A stretch of DNA of 55,486 nt. It comes from Fibrobacter sp. Lineage in GTDB: Bacteria > Fibrobacterota > Fibrobacteria > Fibrobacterales > Fibrobacteraceae. The stretch's first letter is position 1. Every line of letters begins with the position of its first letter. The stretch is taken from the NCBI GenBank assembly GCA_024398845.1, contig JAKSIM010000014.1, positions 1 to 55,486 of the forward strand, given 5' to 3'. The translations under genes and the position numbers were made by a program. The notes under the pieces were generated by a model. That model worked only from the letters and a program-made list of their open reading frames with translations. It had not been told where the DNA came from and searched no databases. Positions 40,746 to 49,631 of this stretch are shown here, piece after piece.

Positions 40746-41762
40746 TTACTTCAGCGCTTCGCGGAACGCCTTTGCGACTTCGTCGGGCCTATCGCTCTTG
40801 AGCCAGCTGAGCGTCTCGGTGCCGCGGTAACTCCAGGCGAAGATGTTATCAATTCCTGCAGCGCGGCTTTCTTCCACGGCGATGGCGAGATCGTTTTCGC
40901 GGCCCGCCTCGATCTGGTAGGCTTTGATCCACATTTGCACAGCTTTGTTGTACTTGGTGGCGATGGCGGTCAACTTGCGGGCTGTCTCCGCATATTTCTC
41001 GCGCACCCATTCCTCGGAGGCTCCCTTTTCCCAATACGGGTCGCTTGCAATTTCGTCGACACTTGCGAGCGAGGCAACTTTTCCCCAGTCGTCGAGACCG
41101 GCGGGGAACCACGGCGGGAGCATGCAGACGCAGTTCCTTTTTCCGCGGTTGTGTACGTCCTCGGTCATTTCTTTAAGGAATCCAATGAGACAGTCTTCGC
41201 GGAACTGTTTTACGTCACAAGCCTGGTCTGGCGGCATTTGGTCAAAGGTGGCCGCGGGCATTTCGTAGCCGAAGCGCTTGCGAAAGCCTTCGCGGCAGCG
41301 TTCGCAGCGGCAACTCCAATTGCTAAGGCCGCCTTTCTCAAAATAAAAATGAGGCTCGTCCCAAAAAATCGTGCTTACCTTTGTTGCGCATACTGCTGCA
41401 ATCCACTGGTGCATGTATTCGCGGAACTTGGGGTGGTTCGGGCAGGCGGCGACTTTCGGATTCCCGTCGAGTGCGACTTGGCATAAGTCGTGGTCGCGAG
41501 CTGTGAGTTCTGAATAGGCTTCACCTCCAAATACGCGACCGACGCCCCACGGGTTCACGTAGACTTGCAAATCCATGTCGGCGGATGCATCTATGATTTG
41601 TTTCATGGAGTCGAAGTAGTATTGCAGGTCTTCTTCGCTCCAGGTGTGGAGCACGGCGTTAAACCCGGCGGCCTTGATGTCGGCCATGTCGGCTAAAACG
41701 TGCTTTGGCGAACGTACGCCAAAATAGCTTACGCCCTTAATTTTAACAACGGAATTGGTCAT
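40746..41762 (-). CDS. Glycosidase-like TIM-barrel protein
   Basis: The 338-residue soluble protein reads like a (beta/alpha)8 barrel: VKIKGVSYFG, AGFNAVLHTW, LQVYVNPWGVGRVFGG, TIFWDEPHFYF (acidic pair at a strand end) and IDNIFAWSYRG. The Cys cluster WSCRCERCREGFRKRFG (about residues 148-163) resembles a segment found in GH42-like and related uncharacterised glycosidases. No signal peptide, so it acts in the cytoplasm. Substrate unknown. It lies 13 bases after the receiver-like gene. Confidence 0.65.
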   Translation of the reverse strand: MTNSVVKIKGVSYFGVRSPKHVLADMADIKAAGFNAVLHTWSEEDLQYYFDSMKQIIDASADMDLQVYVNPWGVGRVFGGEAYSELTARDHDLCQVALDGNPKVAACPNHPKFREYMHQWIAAVCATKVSTIFWDEPHFYFEKGGLSNWSCRCERCREGFRKRFGYEMPAATFDQMPPDQACDVKQFREDCLIGFLKEMTEDVHNRGKRNCVCMLPPWFPAGLDDWGKVASLASVDEIASDPYWEKGASEEWVREKYAETARKLTAIATKYNKAVQMWIKAYQIEAGRENDLAIAVEESRAAGIDNIFAWSYRGTETLSWLKSDRPDEVAKAFREALK

Positions 41763-41775
41763 AGAAAAAATTCGA

Positions 41776-42195
41776 TTAACTTTCGGCCCATTGCGGGGTC
41801 GGTGTACTCAGCAAAACCTGCTGGAGCGTCTGGCTCCACTCGTCTTCGTTCACTGGTCTGCGAATCCAGTAAAGGCTGTCGGCGCCCTTTTGGATTGGCA
41901 TGTCGTCGGGGACGATTTCCACAATCCAGGATTCGGGGATGGCCTCGTGTAATTTTTTGCTGAACTTGATGTTGACGTCCTTGGGACGGTCGGCGTGGTC
42001 AAAAATGATGAGCGCCGGGGATTCGCCTTCGATGAGTGCTGTTTCCAAGATGTTCTGGGCGTCTTCGATGGAATTGCACGTATACATCGTGGCGTCTTCG
42101 GCCATATCGTTCTGCAACAGCCAACGAAGAGTCCATTGACTCATCTTGTCGAGGCTGCCCGGTGATGATGGCGATATGAAGAAAATGTGTCCCAC
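41776..42195 (-). CDS. Receiver-like (CheY-fold) protein of unknown function
   Basis: The 139-residue protein begins MGHIFFISPSSPGSLDKMSQWTL and has PALIIFDHADRP where a response-regulator phospho-Asp strand would be, then IVEIVPDDMP. The order of strands suggests a receiver or pseudo-receiver fold, but the N-terminal acidic pair is missing. The call is tentative. First gene of a two-gene minus-strand unit. Confidence 0.45.
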   Translation of the reverse strand: MGHIFFISPSSPGSLDKMSQWTLRWLLQNDMAEDATMYTCNSIEDAQNILETALIEGESPALIIFDHADRPKDVNIKFSKKLHEAIPESWIVEIVPDDMPIQKGADSLYWIRRPVNEDEWSQTLQQVLLSTPTPQWAES

Positions 42196-42225
42196 GGCCT
42201 AAAAGATAGGTTATTTAGAGCAAAT

Positions 42226-42294
42226 TGTGGATAAATAAAAGGCCGTTTTTAAAATTTTATTTTTTATGACAAGGATGTTCCCGACTTATCCACA
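42226..42294. promoter_or_regulatory. Two perfect DnaA boxes in opposite orientation around an AT-rich stretch
   Basis: TTATCCACA is present on the minus strand at 42226-42234 and on the plus strand at 42286-42294, with an A/T run between (42246-42267). The 190-bp spacer divides a minus-strand unit from thiL. It may be a DnaA-regulated promoter or titration site; an origin is possible but usual origin genes are absent. Confidence 0.5.
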
Positions 42295-42386
42295 AGAAAT
42301 AGCCAACTTGTTTTTTTTTGCCCTAAAAGCACCTCAAACCGGACACCCCAGTTTTAGGTCGTTACGTTATATAGTAAATTGCAGGT

Positions 42387-43367
42387 ATGTTTCCTGATTT
42401 AGGTGAATTTCGTTTAGTCAACAAGATTTTATCAAATCCGGCGAACTTTGAACAAAAGGGACCGGAATTCCGTTCGTGGCTCCCCGTCGGGGATGATGCC
42501 GCTATTTTTGATGGGTGGCTTGCCACAAAGGATTTGTCTGTAGAGAATGTGCATTTCCGTATGGACTGGTCCACTCCGGAGCAGGCTGTAGAAAAACACA
42601 TTGTTTCTAACGTTTCGGATATTTCCGCCATGGGCGGACGTCCGCGTTTTGCCCTTTTTGGTCTGTGCGTCAATAAACATTGGTCTGTTGATGTTCGAGA
42701 CCGCGTGGTCAAGGCTGTTTCGGAGGGTTTTGCCAAAAGAGGTATTGCCCTGATTGGGGGCGATACTGTTTCTGGCGAGGTCGGAATGTTTTCGACAACG
42801 TTATTAGGGGAACAGGTAGCTGACCATGCTTTGCTTAGGAGTGCCGCAAAACCCGGCGATGATGTTTGTGTGGCCGGAACCCTTGGCAAGTCGGCGGCAG
42901 GCCTTTGGATTTTGATGAATCATCCAGAGGATATAGGTCGTTTTCCGAGTCTCGTGGAATACCACTTGTGCCCAAAAATCAAGGAGGATTTTGGGGCCCG
43001 ATTAGTACAAGCTGGGGTAAAGGGAGCGTGTATGGATATTAGCGATGGCTTGAGCTCGGAATTGAATCATTTGGCCCTTTCTTCGCGGGTTTCCATTGAA
43101 ATTGAGGCAAAAAAATTGCCCATAGACCCTGAAGTACAACGCATGTCGGATTATTACGGCCTGAATTCCCTTGAATTTGCCATGAATGGGGGTGAGGAAT
43201 ATCAACTATTATTCACCAGTTCCTATAAAAATGATATATTTCAAAAGGGTATATCTCGCATGGAGATGTGTGTGTTAGGAAATGTCGTGCAAGGCGATGG
43301 AGTCTACATGGTGCATCAAGATGGAGAAAGGAAAATTATTAAAGCGCAGGCTTGGTCTCATTTATGA
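42387..43367 (+). CDS. thiL: Thiamine-monophosphate kinase
   Basis: ThiL phosphorylates thiamine monophosphate to the active diphosphate. The 326-residue product has VGDDAAIFDGWLATKDLSVENVHF near the start, SDISAMGGRPRFALFGL, IALIGGDTVSG and GACMDISDGLSSELNHLA, and the C-terminal MNGGEEYQLLFT, all typical. No other thiamine gene is adjacent; pilB overlaps its end. Confidence 0.93.
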   Translation: MFPDLGEFRLVNKILSNPANFEQKGPEFRSWLPVGDDAAIFDGWLATKDLSVENVHFRMDWSTPEQAVEKHIVSNVSDISAMGGRPRFALFGLCVNKHWSVDVRDRVVKAVSEGFAKRGIALIGGDTVSGEVGMFSTTLLGEQVADHALLRSAAKPGDDVCVAGTLGKSAAGLWILMNHPEDIGRFPSLVEYHLCPKIKEDFGARLVQAGVKGACMDISDGLSSELNHLALSSRVSIEIEAKKLPIDPEVQRMSDYYGLNSLEFAMNGGEEYQLLFTSSYKNDIFQKGISRMEMCVLGNVVQGDGVYMVHQDGERKIIKAQAWSHL

Positions 43368-45298
43368 TAAGTAATGCAAAAATGAACTTAAGTGAATTGC
43401 TGCTTCGTCAAGGAGTTCTTGATGAAGACCAGCTGGCTCATGCGATGTCGGAGCACAAGCGCACGGGCATGGCCTTGGCGAAGATTCTCGTTCGTCTAGG
43501 CATGGTGAGCGAAGATACTCTTACCAGCATTTTGGGTGTGCAGATGCAGTCCACCACCAAGATGCGTATTGGTGAGATGCTCATGAAGCAGGGGTTCATT
43601 AATCAGGAACAACTGGATAAGGCCCTTGAAACTCAAAAAGCCACGGGTAAGCGTTTGGGACGCACCTTGGTGGATTTGGGCTTTATGCCCGAAGAACGTT
43701 TAATCGAGATTCTCTCTAGGCAGTTTGAAGTGCCTTATGTGAAACTCGAAAATTTCCATATTGACGCTGACGCCTATACGTACTTGCCCGAAGATTTGTG
43801 CAAGGCCTATAAGATTGTGCCGCTCTTCCTTTCTAAAACGGAAGATGAACGTCGTATTCAGCGAGTCGCTCTTGCTATTGCAATGACGGATCCCACCAAT
43901 ATGCGTGTGATCAACATTGTGAAGTTTAAGGTCAAGATGGAAGTGGACGTGGTCATGGCATCTGAAGCCGATGTCCAGAAGGCCATTGAACGTGTGTTTG
44001 CGGGGCACGGCCCTGCCGAAGAATCCTTGGCTGAACTTATTGGCGAATCCAAGGAAGGCGAAGAACTTGAAACCGTTGAACGCGGTCAGGGCGGTGGCGA
44101 TGAACCCGAACTGACCGACGAAGAAGGTCGTCAGGTGGTGAAAATCGTGACGACCTTGATTCACGAAGCTATTGCACGCCACGCTTCCGATATTCACTTG
44201 GAGCCGCAGGAAACCTTCCTCAAGCTCCGCTACCGTATTGATGGTGACCTTCAGGTGATGGCGCCGATTCCCGCGCGCCTCATGCCTCAGATTCTTTCTC
44301 GTATTAAACTTCTTTCCAAGATGGATATTGCTGAAAAGCGTAAGCCGTTGGATGGGCGTTTCACCGTGCGTTACAAGGGTGCCGAAGTTGACCTTCGTGT
44401 GAGCTCGTTCCCGATTTCTCTGCGTAAGCGCGGCGTTTGCGAAAAAATCGTTATGCGTATTTTGGACCCGAATTCGGGTCAGTTCCCGCTTAAGGATATG
44501 GGCTTTGACCCGCGCGTATTTAAGCAGTTTATTGATGCCATCAATGCCCCGAACGGCATTGTGCTGGTGACCGGTCCGACGGGTTCCGGTAAGTCTACTA
44601 CGCTTTATGCTTCCATTCGTGAGATTCTAGATAGTACGATCAATATTTCGACCATGGAGGACCCTGTCGAATTGAATATCGACGGTGTCAACCAAGGACA
44701 AATTAACGTGGCCGCTGGGTTTACATTCGCCGCAGGCATTCGTGCTTTGCTTCGTCAGGACCCGGACGTCATTATGATCGGTGAAATGCGTGACCAAGAA
44801 ACCTCTACCATGGCTATTGAAGCTGCTTTGACGGGTCACTTGGTCTTTAGTACGCTCCATACGAACGACGCTGCTGGTGCATTCCCTCGTTTGCTCGAAA
44901 TGGGATTGGAACCGTTCCTTGTGTCTACGGCTATCAAGGGTGTGCTGGCTCAACGTCTTGTGCGCCGCATTTGCAAGTTCTGTAAGGAACCCGTAGAAGT
45001 TTCGGAATCCTTGCGGGATGAATTGCACCTCACTCCCGATATGCAGTTCTATCACGGTAAGGGTTGCGATAAGTGCGATGGTTCTGGTTACAAGGGACGT
45101 TGCGGTATCTATGAGTTCCTGGTGCCAAACGAATCTGTTCGTAACCTGGTCATTAAGCGTGCTTCTGGCGACGAAATCAAACGTTGCGCCATGAAGGAGT
45201 GCGACATGATTACGCTTCGCATGGATGGCATTAATAAGGCCCTGCAGGGACTTACCACGTTGGAACAGGCTGTAGGCGCTTCTACGGCCGACGATTAA
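43364..45298 (+). CDS. pilB: Type IV pilus extension ATPase PilB / GspE family with tandem MshEN domains
   Basis: The ATPase drives pilin polymerisation. The 644-residue protein starts with two MshEN-type repeats (LSELLLRQGVLDEDQL and RIGEMLMKQGFINQEQL...RLGRTLVDLGFM), a domain known to bind cyclic di-GMP. Walker A GPTGSGKST lies at residues ~404-412, Walker B at IMIGEMRD, and the zinc tetracysteine is CKFC...CDKC. The start at 43364 is set by ATGA overlap with thiL. No pilC or pilT follows; a terminator does. Confidence 0.94.
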   Translation: MISNAKMNLSELLLRQGVLDEDQLAHAMSEHKRTGMALAKILVRLGMVSEDTLTSILGVQMQSTTKMRIGEMLMKQGFINQEQLDKALETQKATGKRLGRTLVDLGFMPEERLIEILSRQFEVPYVKLENFHIDADAYTYLPEDLCKAYKIVPLFLSKTEDERRIQRVALAIAMTDPTNMRVINIVKFKVKMEVDVVMASEADVQKAIERVFAGHGPAEESLAELIGESKEGEELETVERGQGGGDEPELTDEEGRQVVKIVTTLIHEAIARHASDIHLEPQETFLKLRYRIDGDLQVMAPIPARLMPQILSRIKLLSKMDIAEKRKPLDGRFTVRYKGAEVDLRVSSFPISLRKRGVCEKIVMRILDPNSGQFPLKDMGFDPRVFKQFIDAINAPNGIVLVTGPTGSGKSTTLYASIREILDSTINISTMEDPVELNIDGVNQGQINVAAGFTFAAGIRALLRQDPDVIMIGEMRDQETSTMAIEAALTGHLVFSTLHTNDAAGAFPRLLEMGLEPFLVSTAIKGVLAQRLVRRICKFCKEPVEVSESLRDELHLTPDMQFYHGKGCDKCDGSGYKGRCGIYEFLVPNESVRNLVIKRASGDEIKRCAMKECDMITLRMDGINKALQGLTTLEQAVGASTADD

Positions 45299-45322
45299 TC
45301 CATTTTGTGGCCTGTAAATTTG

Positions 45323-45353
45323 AGCGGGTTTGGAACATTCCAAACCTGCTTTT
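45323..45353 (+). terminator. Terminator after pilB
   Basis: AGCGGGTTTGGA (45323-45334) pairs with TCCAAACCTGCT (45339-45350, one G-T), followed by TTTCTTTTT. Confidence 0.9.
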
Positions 45354-45436
45354 CTTTTTGCGGTTTTAAGAAATTACTATATTGCACAAATGTGTAAAAT
45401 GCGGGGTGTTTCTCCGCGCTTTTTTGGAATTTTTTT

Positions 45437-47938
45437 ATGGCGAACATTGTTGATGCGAGTGTACTTGATAGAGAGTTGAATCCGGAGCAAGCGGCTGCGG
45501 CAAAAAAGATTAATGGCCCTATGCTTATTTTGGCGGGGGCTGGTTCGGGTAAGACTCGTGCCATCACGTACAAAATTGCGCATCTGGTTTCGTACCACAA
45601 TGTGGAAGCAAATCGCGTGCTTGCGGTGACGTTTACCAACAAGGCTGCCCGCGAGATGAAGGACCGTATCCAGAAACTTTTGGATTGCCGCATGGCGTTT
45701 AGCTGGATGGGGACGTTCCATTCTGTTTGCCTTAAGATGCTCCGCCTGTGCTTGACCAAGGAGACCGTCGTTCAAAAAATGGGTGGCGGCGCACCATGGT
45801 ATGACGCCAACTTCTCGATTTACGATGACGACGACCAAAAGCGCTTGCTCAAGGAAATTTTAAAAGAAGATGTGGGCGACAACTTTGAAGCGTCCGATGT
45901 AAAAAAGTTGCATGGCGCCATTTCTAGATTCAAAAATACCGTGCTTTACCGCGCTACCGGGCCAACGTTGCAAACTCCAGACGTGGCGATGGAACAGGCC
46001 GAGTTCGCCGATCAAGAGAGGTATGCTCGCTATTACATGGAATACCAAAAGCGTTTGCTCGCTTCCAATGCGATGGATTTTGACGACTTGCTCTTTAACA
46101 CGGTGCTCATGCTGCAAAAAGTGCCTAGTGTGGCGAATCAGTTGGCAGAGCGATTCCAGTATGTGGTCGTAGACGAATATCAAGACACCAATGACGTGCA
46201 ATATGAGCTCCTCAAATTATTGATTAATGAACAACGTAATGTGACGGTTGTGGGGGACGACGACCAGAGTATTTATGGTTGGCGAGGCGCAAACATCAAG
46301 ATTATTCGTAATTTCCATCGCGACTTTGCCCCGGTGACAATCGTGAAGTTGGAACGCAATTACCGCTCAACCTCGAATATTGTAAAGGGCGCGGGTTCCG
46401 TGATTGCGCACAACGTTCGCCCCGCCGAAATGGAAAAGAAGGTGTTCTCTAAAGAAGAGGCGGGTGACCCGATTCGCGTGCGTCACCTGATGGACGATCG
46501 TAGTGAGGCTCAGCAGATTGCAAACCTCATCTCGGTGGCTGGGCCCGATATGTATTCCAAGACGGCGATTTTCTACCGCACCAATGCGCAATCGCGCGTG
46601 ATTGAAAAGGCGCTGAACGATAACCGAATCCCGTCGGTCATTTTTGGTGGCACCAGGTTCTGGGACCGCAAGGAAATCAAGGATGTCTTGGCGTACTTGC
46701 GTTTACTCTCTAACGAAAAGGACGATGCCGCCCATTTGCGCGTTATCAATACGCCACCTCGCGCCATTGGCAAAACGACGGTCGAGGGTGTTTTGGATCG
46801 TGTCCGCACTGGCGAGGGAACTTTTTGGCAGGTTCTGGTGGCCGAGGCTAATGGTGTTGGGCGTGCCGCCCCGAAGCTCAAGGGCTTTACCGACATGGTG
46901 CAAAGCTGGAAGGATTTGATTGCGGCGGGTGAGACACCGCTCCCGATTCTTGCGGAGCGCATCATTAACGATACGGGCTACAAGGACTTTTTGCGCAAGG
47001 AAGATGAACTCACGGCGGATGAACGTATTGGCAACTTGGATGAAATGGTGAACGCCATTCGTGAATTTGACGAAGAACATCCTGGAGCGACACTTGACGC
47101 CTTCTTGCAAGATATTTCACTTTTGACCGATGGCGACAAGAAGGTCGATACTTCCAAGGGCATGGTGACCCTCATGACCATCCACATGGCGAAGGGCCTG
47201 GAATTCAATACGGTCCACATTGCGGGCTGCGACGAAGAAATTTTCCCGCTGGTGCGAGGAACGTCCTTTGCGGGTGGCGAAGAAATGCGCGAGCAGATGG
47301 AAGAGGAACGTCGCTTGTTCTATGTGGGTTGTACCCGCGCCGAAAAGAAACTTTATCTGTACCATGCGGAACGTCGGTTCTTCCAGGGGACTATCCGTCC
47401 GTTCGCACCGTCCAGGTTCCTCAAGGAGCTGGACCCGAGTGTCGTGGAATTTACGCCGCTTATTGACGAGCATTCGGCGGGTGGCTTTGGCTCGAATGGT
47501 CAAATCAAGTACAATTCGGCGCCGGTCGGTATGTTCCGCCGTCCGTCAAGTTCTAGCTCCTCCAGTTTCTCGGGTTCTTCTTTTGGCTCGTCGTCGGGTT
47601 CTTTTTCGGGTTCCTCGTCAAGCGGTTTCCGTAGCGGTTCTTACGCCACGCGTCCGTCAGTGCCTGCGTCTATCCGCAAAAACGACCAGCGAATCGTTTA
47701 TCGCAATCCCATCAAGGTGAAGCCTCCGGTGGCTCCGTCGGGTCCACGTGTGGTCTACGATGAGTATAGCGAGAATCCGTACCATCCGGGAGTTCGCGTG
47801 CGCCACTTCAAGTATGGCGTCGGGGTGATTACCGCTTGCTCGGGTACGGGCGAAAATGCCCGCGTGGACGTACGTTTTAATGGGGATGGAGCCGTCAGGA
47901 CCATCATTCTCAAGTACGCCGCGCTTGAAATTATTTAA
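45437..47938 (+). CDS. UvrD/PcrA-type superfamily 1 DNA helicase
   Basis: The 833-residue helicase has LNPEQAAAAKKINGPMLILAGAGSGKT (Q motif and Walker A, to about residue 41), VVDEYQDTN, GDDDQSIYGWRGA and VTLMTIHMAKGLEF in order. Residues about 690-745 are a Ser/Gly low-complexity linker, then a C-terminal module VRHFKYGVGVITACSGTG typical of PcrA/UvrD, where it binds RNA polymerase. Used in nucleotide-excision repair and rescue of stalled polymerase. The linker explains the excess over the usual ~720-740. Confidence 0.94.
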   Translation: MANIVDASVLDRELNPEQAAAAKKINGPMLILAGAGSGKTRAITYKIAHLVSYHNVEANRVLAVTFTNKAAREMKDRIQKLLDCRMAFSWMGTFHSVCLKMLRLCLTKETVVQKMGGGAPWYDANFSIYDDDDQKRLLKEILKEDVGDNFEASDVKKLHGAISRFKNTVLYRATGPTLQTPDVAMEQAEFADQERYARYYMEYQKRLLASNAMDFDDLLFNTVLMLQKVPSVANQLAERFQYVVVDEYQDTNDVQYELLKLLINEQRNVTVVGDDDQSIYGWRGANIKIIRNFHRDFAPVTIVKLERNYRSTSNIVKGAGSVIAHNVRPAEMEKKVFSKEEAGDPIRVRHLMDDRSEAQQIANLISVAGPDMYSKTAIFYRTNAQSRVIEKALNDNRIPSVIFGGTRFWDRKEIKDVLAYLRLLSNEKDDAAHLRVINTPPRAIGKTTVEGVLDRVRTGEGTFWQVLVAEANGVGRAAPKLKGFTDMVQSWKDLIAAGETPLPILAERIINDTGYKDFLRKEDELTADERIGNLDEMVNAIREFDEEHPGATLDAFLQDISLLTDGDKKVDTSKGMVTLMTIHMAKGLEFNTVHIAGCDEEIFPLVRGTSFAGGEEMREQMEEERRLFYVGCTRAEKKLYLYHAERRFFQGTIRPFAPSRFLKELDPSVVEFTPLIDEHSAGGFGSNGQIKYNSAPVGMFRRPSSSSSSSFSGSSFGSSSGSFSGSSSSGFRSGSYATRPSVPASIRKNDQRIVYRNPIKVKPPVAPSGPRVVYDEYSENPYHPGVRVRHFKYGVGVITACSGTGENARVDVRFNGDGAVRTIILKYAALEII

Positions 47939-47983
47939 CAGAATCAAATTTTTGTATATTTTGGTTGAAAAATTGAGGTTTTT

Positions 47984-48271
47984 ATGCTTGAACGTGAAGA
48001 AGTCATGAAGCTTGCAAAGCTTAGCCGCCTGAGCATCGCAGAAGAAGATATCCCTGCGGTGAAGGGCCATTTGGACAACATGCTGAACCACTTGGAAGCC
48101 CTGAAGGCTCTGGACCTTTCTAACGTGGAGCCGATGACCGCTGTCGAGAACGGCGCGACCATCCTTCGCGAAGATACTCCGGTGCAGGGATTCTCTCTGG
48201 ACCAGGCTTTTGCGAACGCTCCGGCTGTTGAAAATGATCACTTCGCTATTCCGAAGGTGATTGGCGGTTAA
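47984..48271 (+). CDS. gatC: Aspartyl/glutamyl-tRNA amidotransferase subunit C
   Basis: GatC stabilises GatA in the complex that converts Glu-tRNA(Gln) and Asp-tRNA(Asn). The 95-residue protein reads EEVMKLAKLSRLSIAEEDIPAVKGHLDNMLNHLEAL, then DLSNVEPM and REDTP, the full GatC pattern. gatA and gatB are not next to it. Confidence 0.93.
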   Translation: MLEREEVMKLAKLSRLSIAEEDIPAVKGHLDNMLNHLEALKALDLSNVEPMTAVENGATILREDTPVQGFSLDQAFANAPAVENDHFAIPKVIGG

Positions 48272-48339
48272 TTTTAGCGACTGGCTGGGCGCTTTCTTTT
48301 TTTGGGGCGCCTTTTCAGTGATTCTTTTCGCAACAAATT

Positions 48340-49053
48340 ATGGCTGCAGTTCATTGCATTGTTCCGGCGCGTATGGGGTCTTCTCGTTTCCCGGGGAAGC
48401 CCCTTTTTAAGTTGTGCGGCAAAGAGATGATTGTACGCACCATGGAACGCGCGCACCTTGCTAATTGCTTTGACCGCATTGTTTGCGCGACCGACAGCGA
48501 ATGCATCGCGGAGGTCGTTTCCAAGGCGGGCTTTGATTATGTAATAACAGGCCCTGCGGCGACGGGTTCTGATCGTGTGGCCGAGGCGGCTCGCATTTTG
48601 GACCTTGATCTGGTGGTGAACCTGCAGGGCGATGAACCTCTTGTGGAGCCTTCGGTGCTCTGCCGTGTGGCGCAAGAACTGGCGGCGCATCCGGATTGCT
48701 GGGTGACGGTCGCGTGCCCGCTGAACCCTGCCGAGAGCGAACTCAAGACGGTGGTGAAAGTTAAAGTTAAAGACGGCTTTGCCGTAGATTTTACCCGTGT
48801 GGTTGCTCCGGAGGAGGCTCCACTCTGGTTCCAGCATCAAGGGATTTACGCTTATTCAAGGCGCTCCCGCGATGAATTCTCCTCCTTGCCACAGAACGCG
48901 GTTGAACTGGAACGCTCGCTAGAGCAAATGCGCATCATGGGCATTCGCCCGATTCGCATGGTACAGAGCCAGTTCCCGAGCATCTCCGTGGACGTGCCTT
49001 CCGATGCGCAAGCGGTGGAGGCGTTAATTACAGAATGTGAGTCCAAGAGGTAG
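48340..49053 (+). CDS. kdsB: 3-deoxy-manno-octulosonate cytidylyltransferase (CMP-Kdo synthetase)
   Basis: KdsB activates Kdo for lipopolysaccharide inner core. The 237-residue product shows VPARMGSSRFPGKPL (nucleotide-binding), VCATDSECIAEV, GSDRVAEAARIL and VNLQGDEPLVEP. It implies a Kdo-containing LPS. A small possible frame follows. Confidence 0.94.
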   Translation: MAAVHCIVPARMGSSRFPGKPLFKLCGKEMIVRTMERAHLANCFDRIVCATDSECIAEVVSKAGFDYVITGPAATGSDRVAEAARILDLDLVVNLQGDEPLVEPSVLCRVAQELAAHPDCWVTVACPLNPAESELKTVVKVKVKDGFAVDFTRVVAPEEAPLWFQHQGIYAYSRRSRDEFSSLPQNAVELERSLEQMRIMGIRPIRMVQSQFPSISVDVPSDAQAVEALITECESKR

Positions 49054-49057
49054 CTTT

Positions 49058-49150
49058 ATGCTGAACTCAAAAATAATGGGACTTGATTCGTGTAAGCTAT
49101 ATCCGGTGTCGACTTCCGAGTTGAAGGTGGTGCCGGATGAACTCTGCTGA
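49058..49150 (+). CDS. Possible 30-residue leader peptide overlapping the comEA start
   Basis: ATG at 49058 follows GAGGTAG and the frame (MLNSKIMGLDSCKLYPVSTS...) ends with TGA at 49148-49150, 11 bases inside comEA. It could couple comEA translation to kdsB. Composition gives no independent support. Confidence 0.3.
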   Translation: MLNSKIMGLDSCKLYPVSTSELKVVPDELC

Positions 49151-49595
49151 GAAGAAAGTCCTTCATATAGCCCTAGTCCTTTTTGCCGTTGGCGTTTTAG
49201 TTCGCGTTCTCCCGTGGGGTGTTCCCGCGATTGAGGAACGGGATGAACCGTCCAAAGTGGAATATACCTTTGTTACGAATAAAGTAACGGAGGCCGTCGT
49301 GGACGAGAATTTGTCTGTTGTGGATGAATCCGTACCTGCGGTTAATCCCCCAAAAGCCAAAAAGAGAAAAAAATCTGCAAAAAAAAGCAAAATTATCCCT
49401 TTGCCGATTAAAATAAACTCGGCCGGGATAGACGAACTTTGCGCCCTAAAAGGGGTCGGCCCCAAGCTTGCAGAGAAGATTTTGGCGTTCCGAGAGCAAA
49501 ATGGCCCCTTTTTGACCCCCCAGGACCTGCAAAAAGTGCCTGGAATAGGCAAGAAAAAATTAGAAGGGCTACTACAAGGGGTAATTTTTGATTAG
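49137..49595 (+). CDS. comEA: ComEA-like helix-hairpin-helix DNA-binding protein
   Basis: ComEA binds incoming DNA in the periplasm during natural transformation. The 152-residue protein has an N-terminal membrane anchor (VLHIALVLFAVGVLVRVL), a Lys-rich linker and a C-terminal (HhH)2 domain (about residues 92-150) with INSAGIDELCALKGVGPKLAEKIL and LQKVPGIGKKKLEGLL. Together with pilM, pilN, pilB and the secretin it suggests competence or a DNA-binding pilus. Confidence 0.88.
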   Translation: MNSAEKKVLHIALVLFAVGVLVRVLPWGVPAIEERDEPSKVEYTFVTNKVTEAVVDENLSVVDESVPAVNPPKAKKRKKSAKKSKIIPLPIKINSAGIDELCALKGVGPKLAEKILAFREQNGPFLTPQDLQKVPGIGKKKLEGLLQGVIFD

Positions 49596-49631
49596 TTTTA
49601 GGGAGTACAACTTTCATAAGTCGTTGAGTAT

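Noticed and set aside
42196..42386. Chromosomal origin
   Set aside because: Only two DnaA boxes and no dnaA, dnaN, gidA or rpmH neighbours; kept as a regulatory site only.
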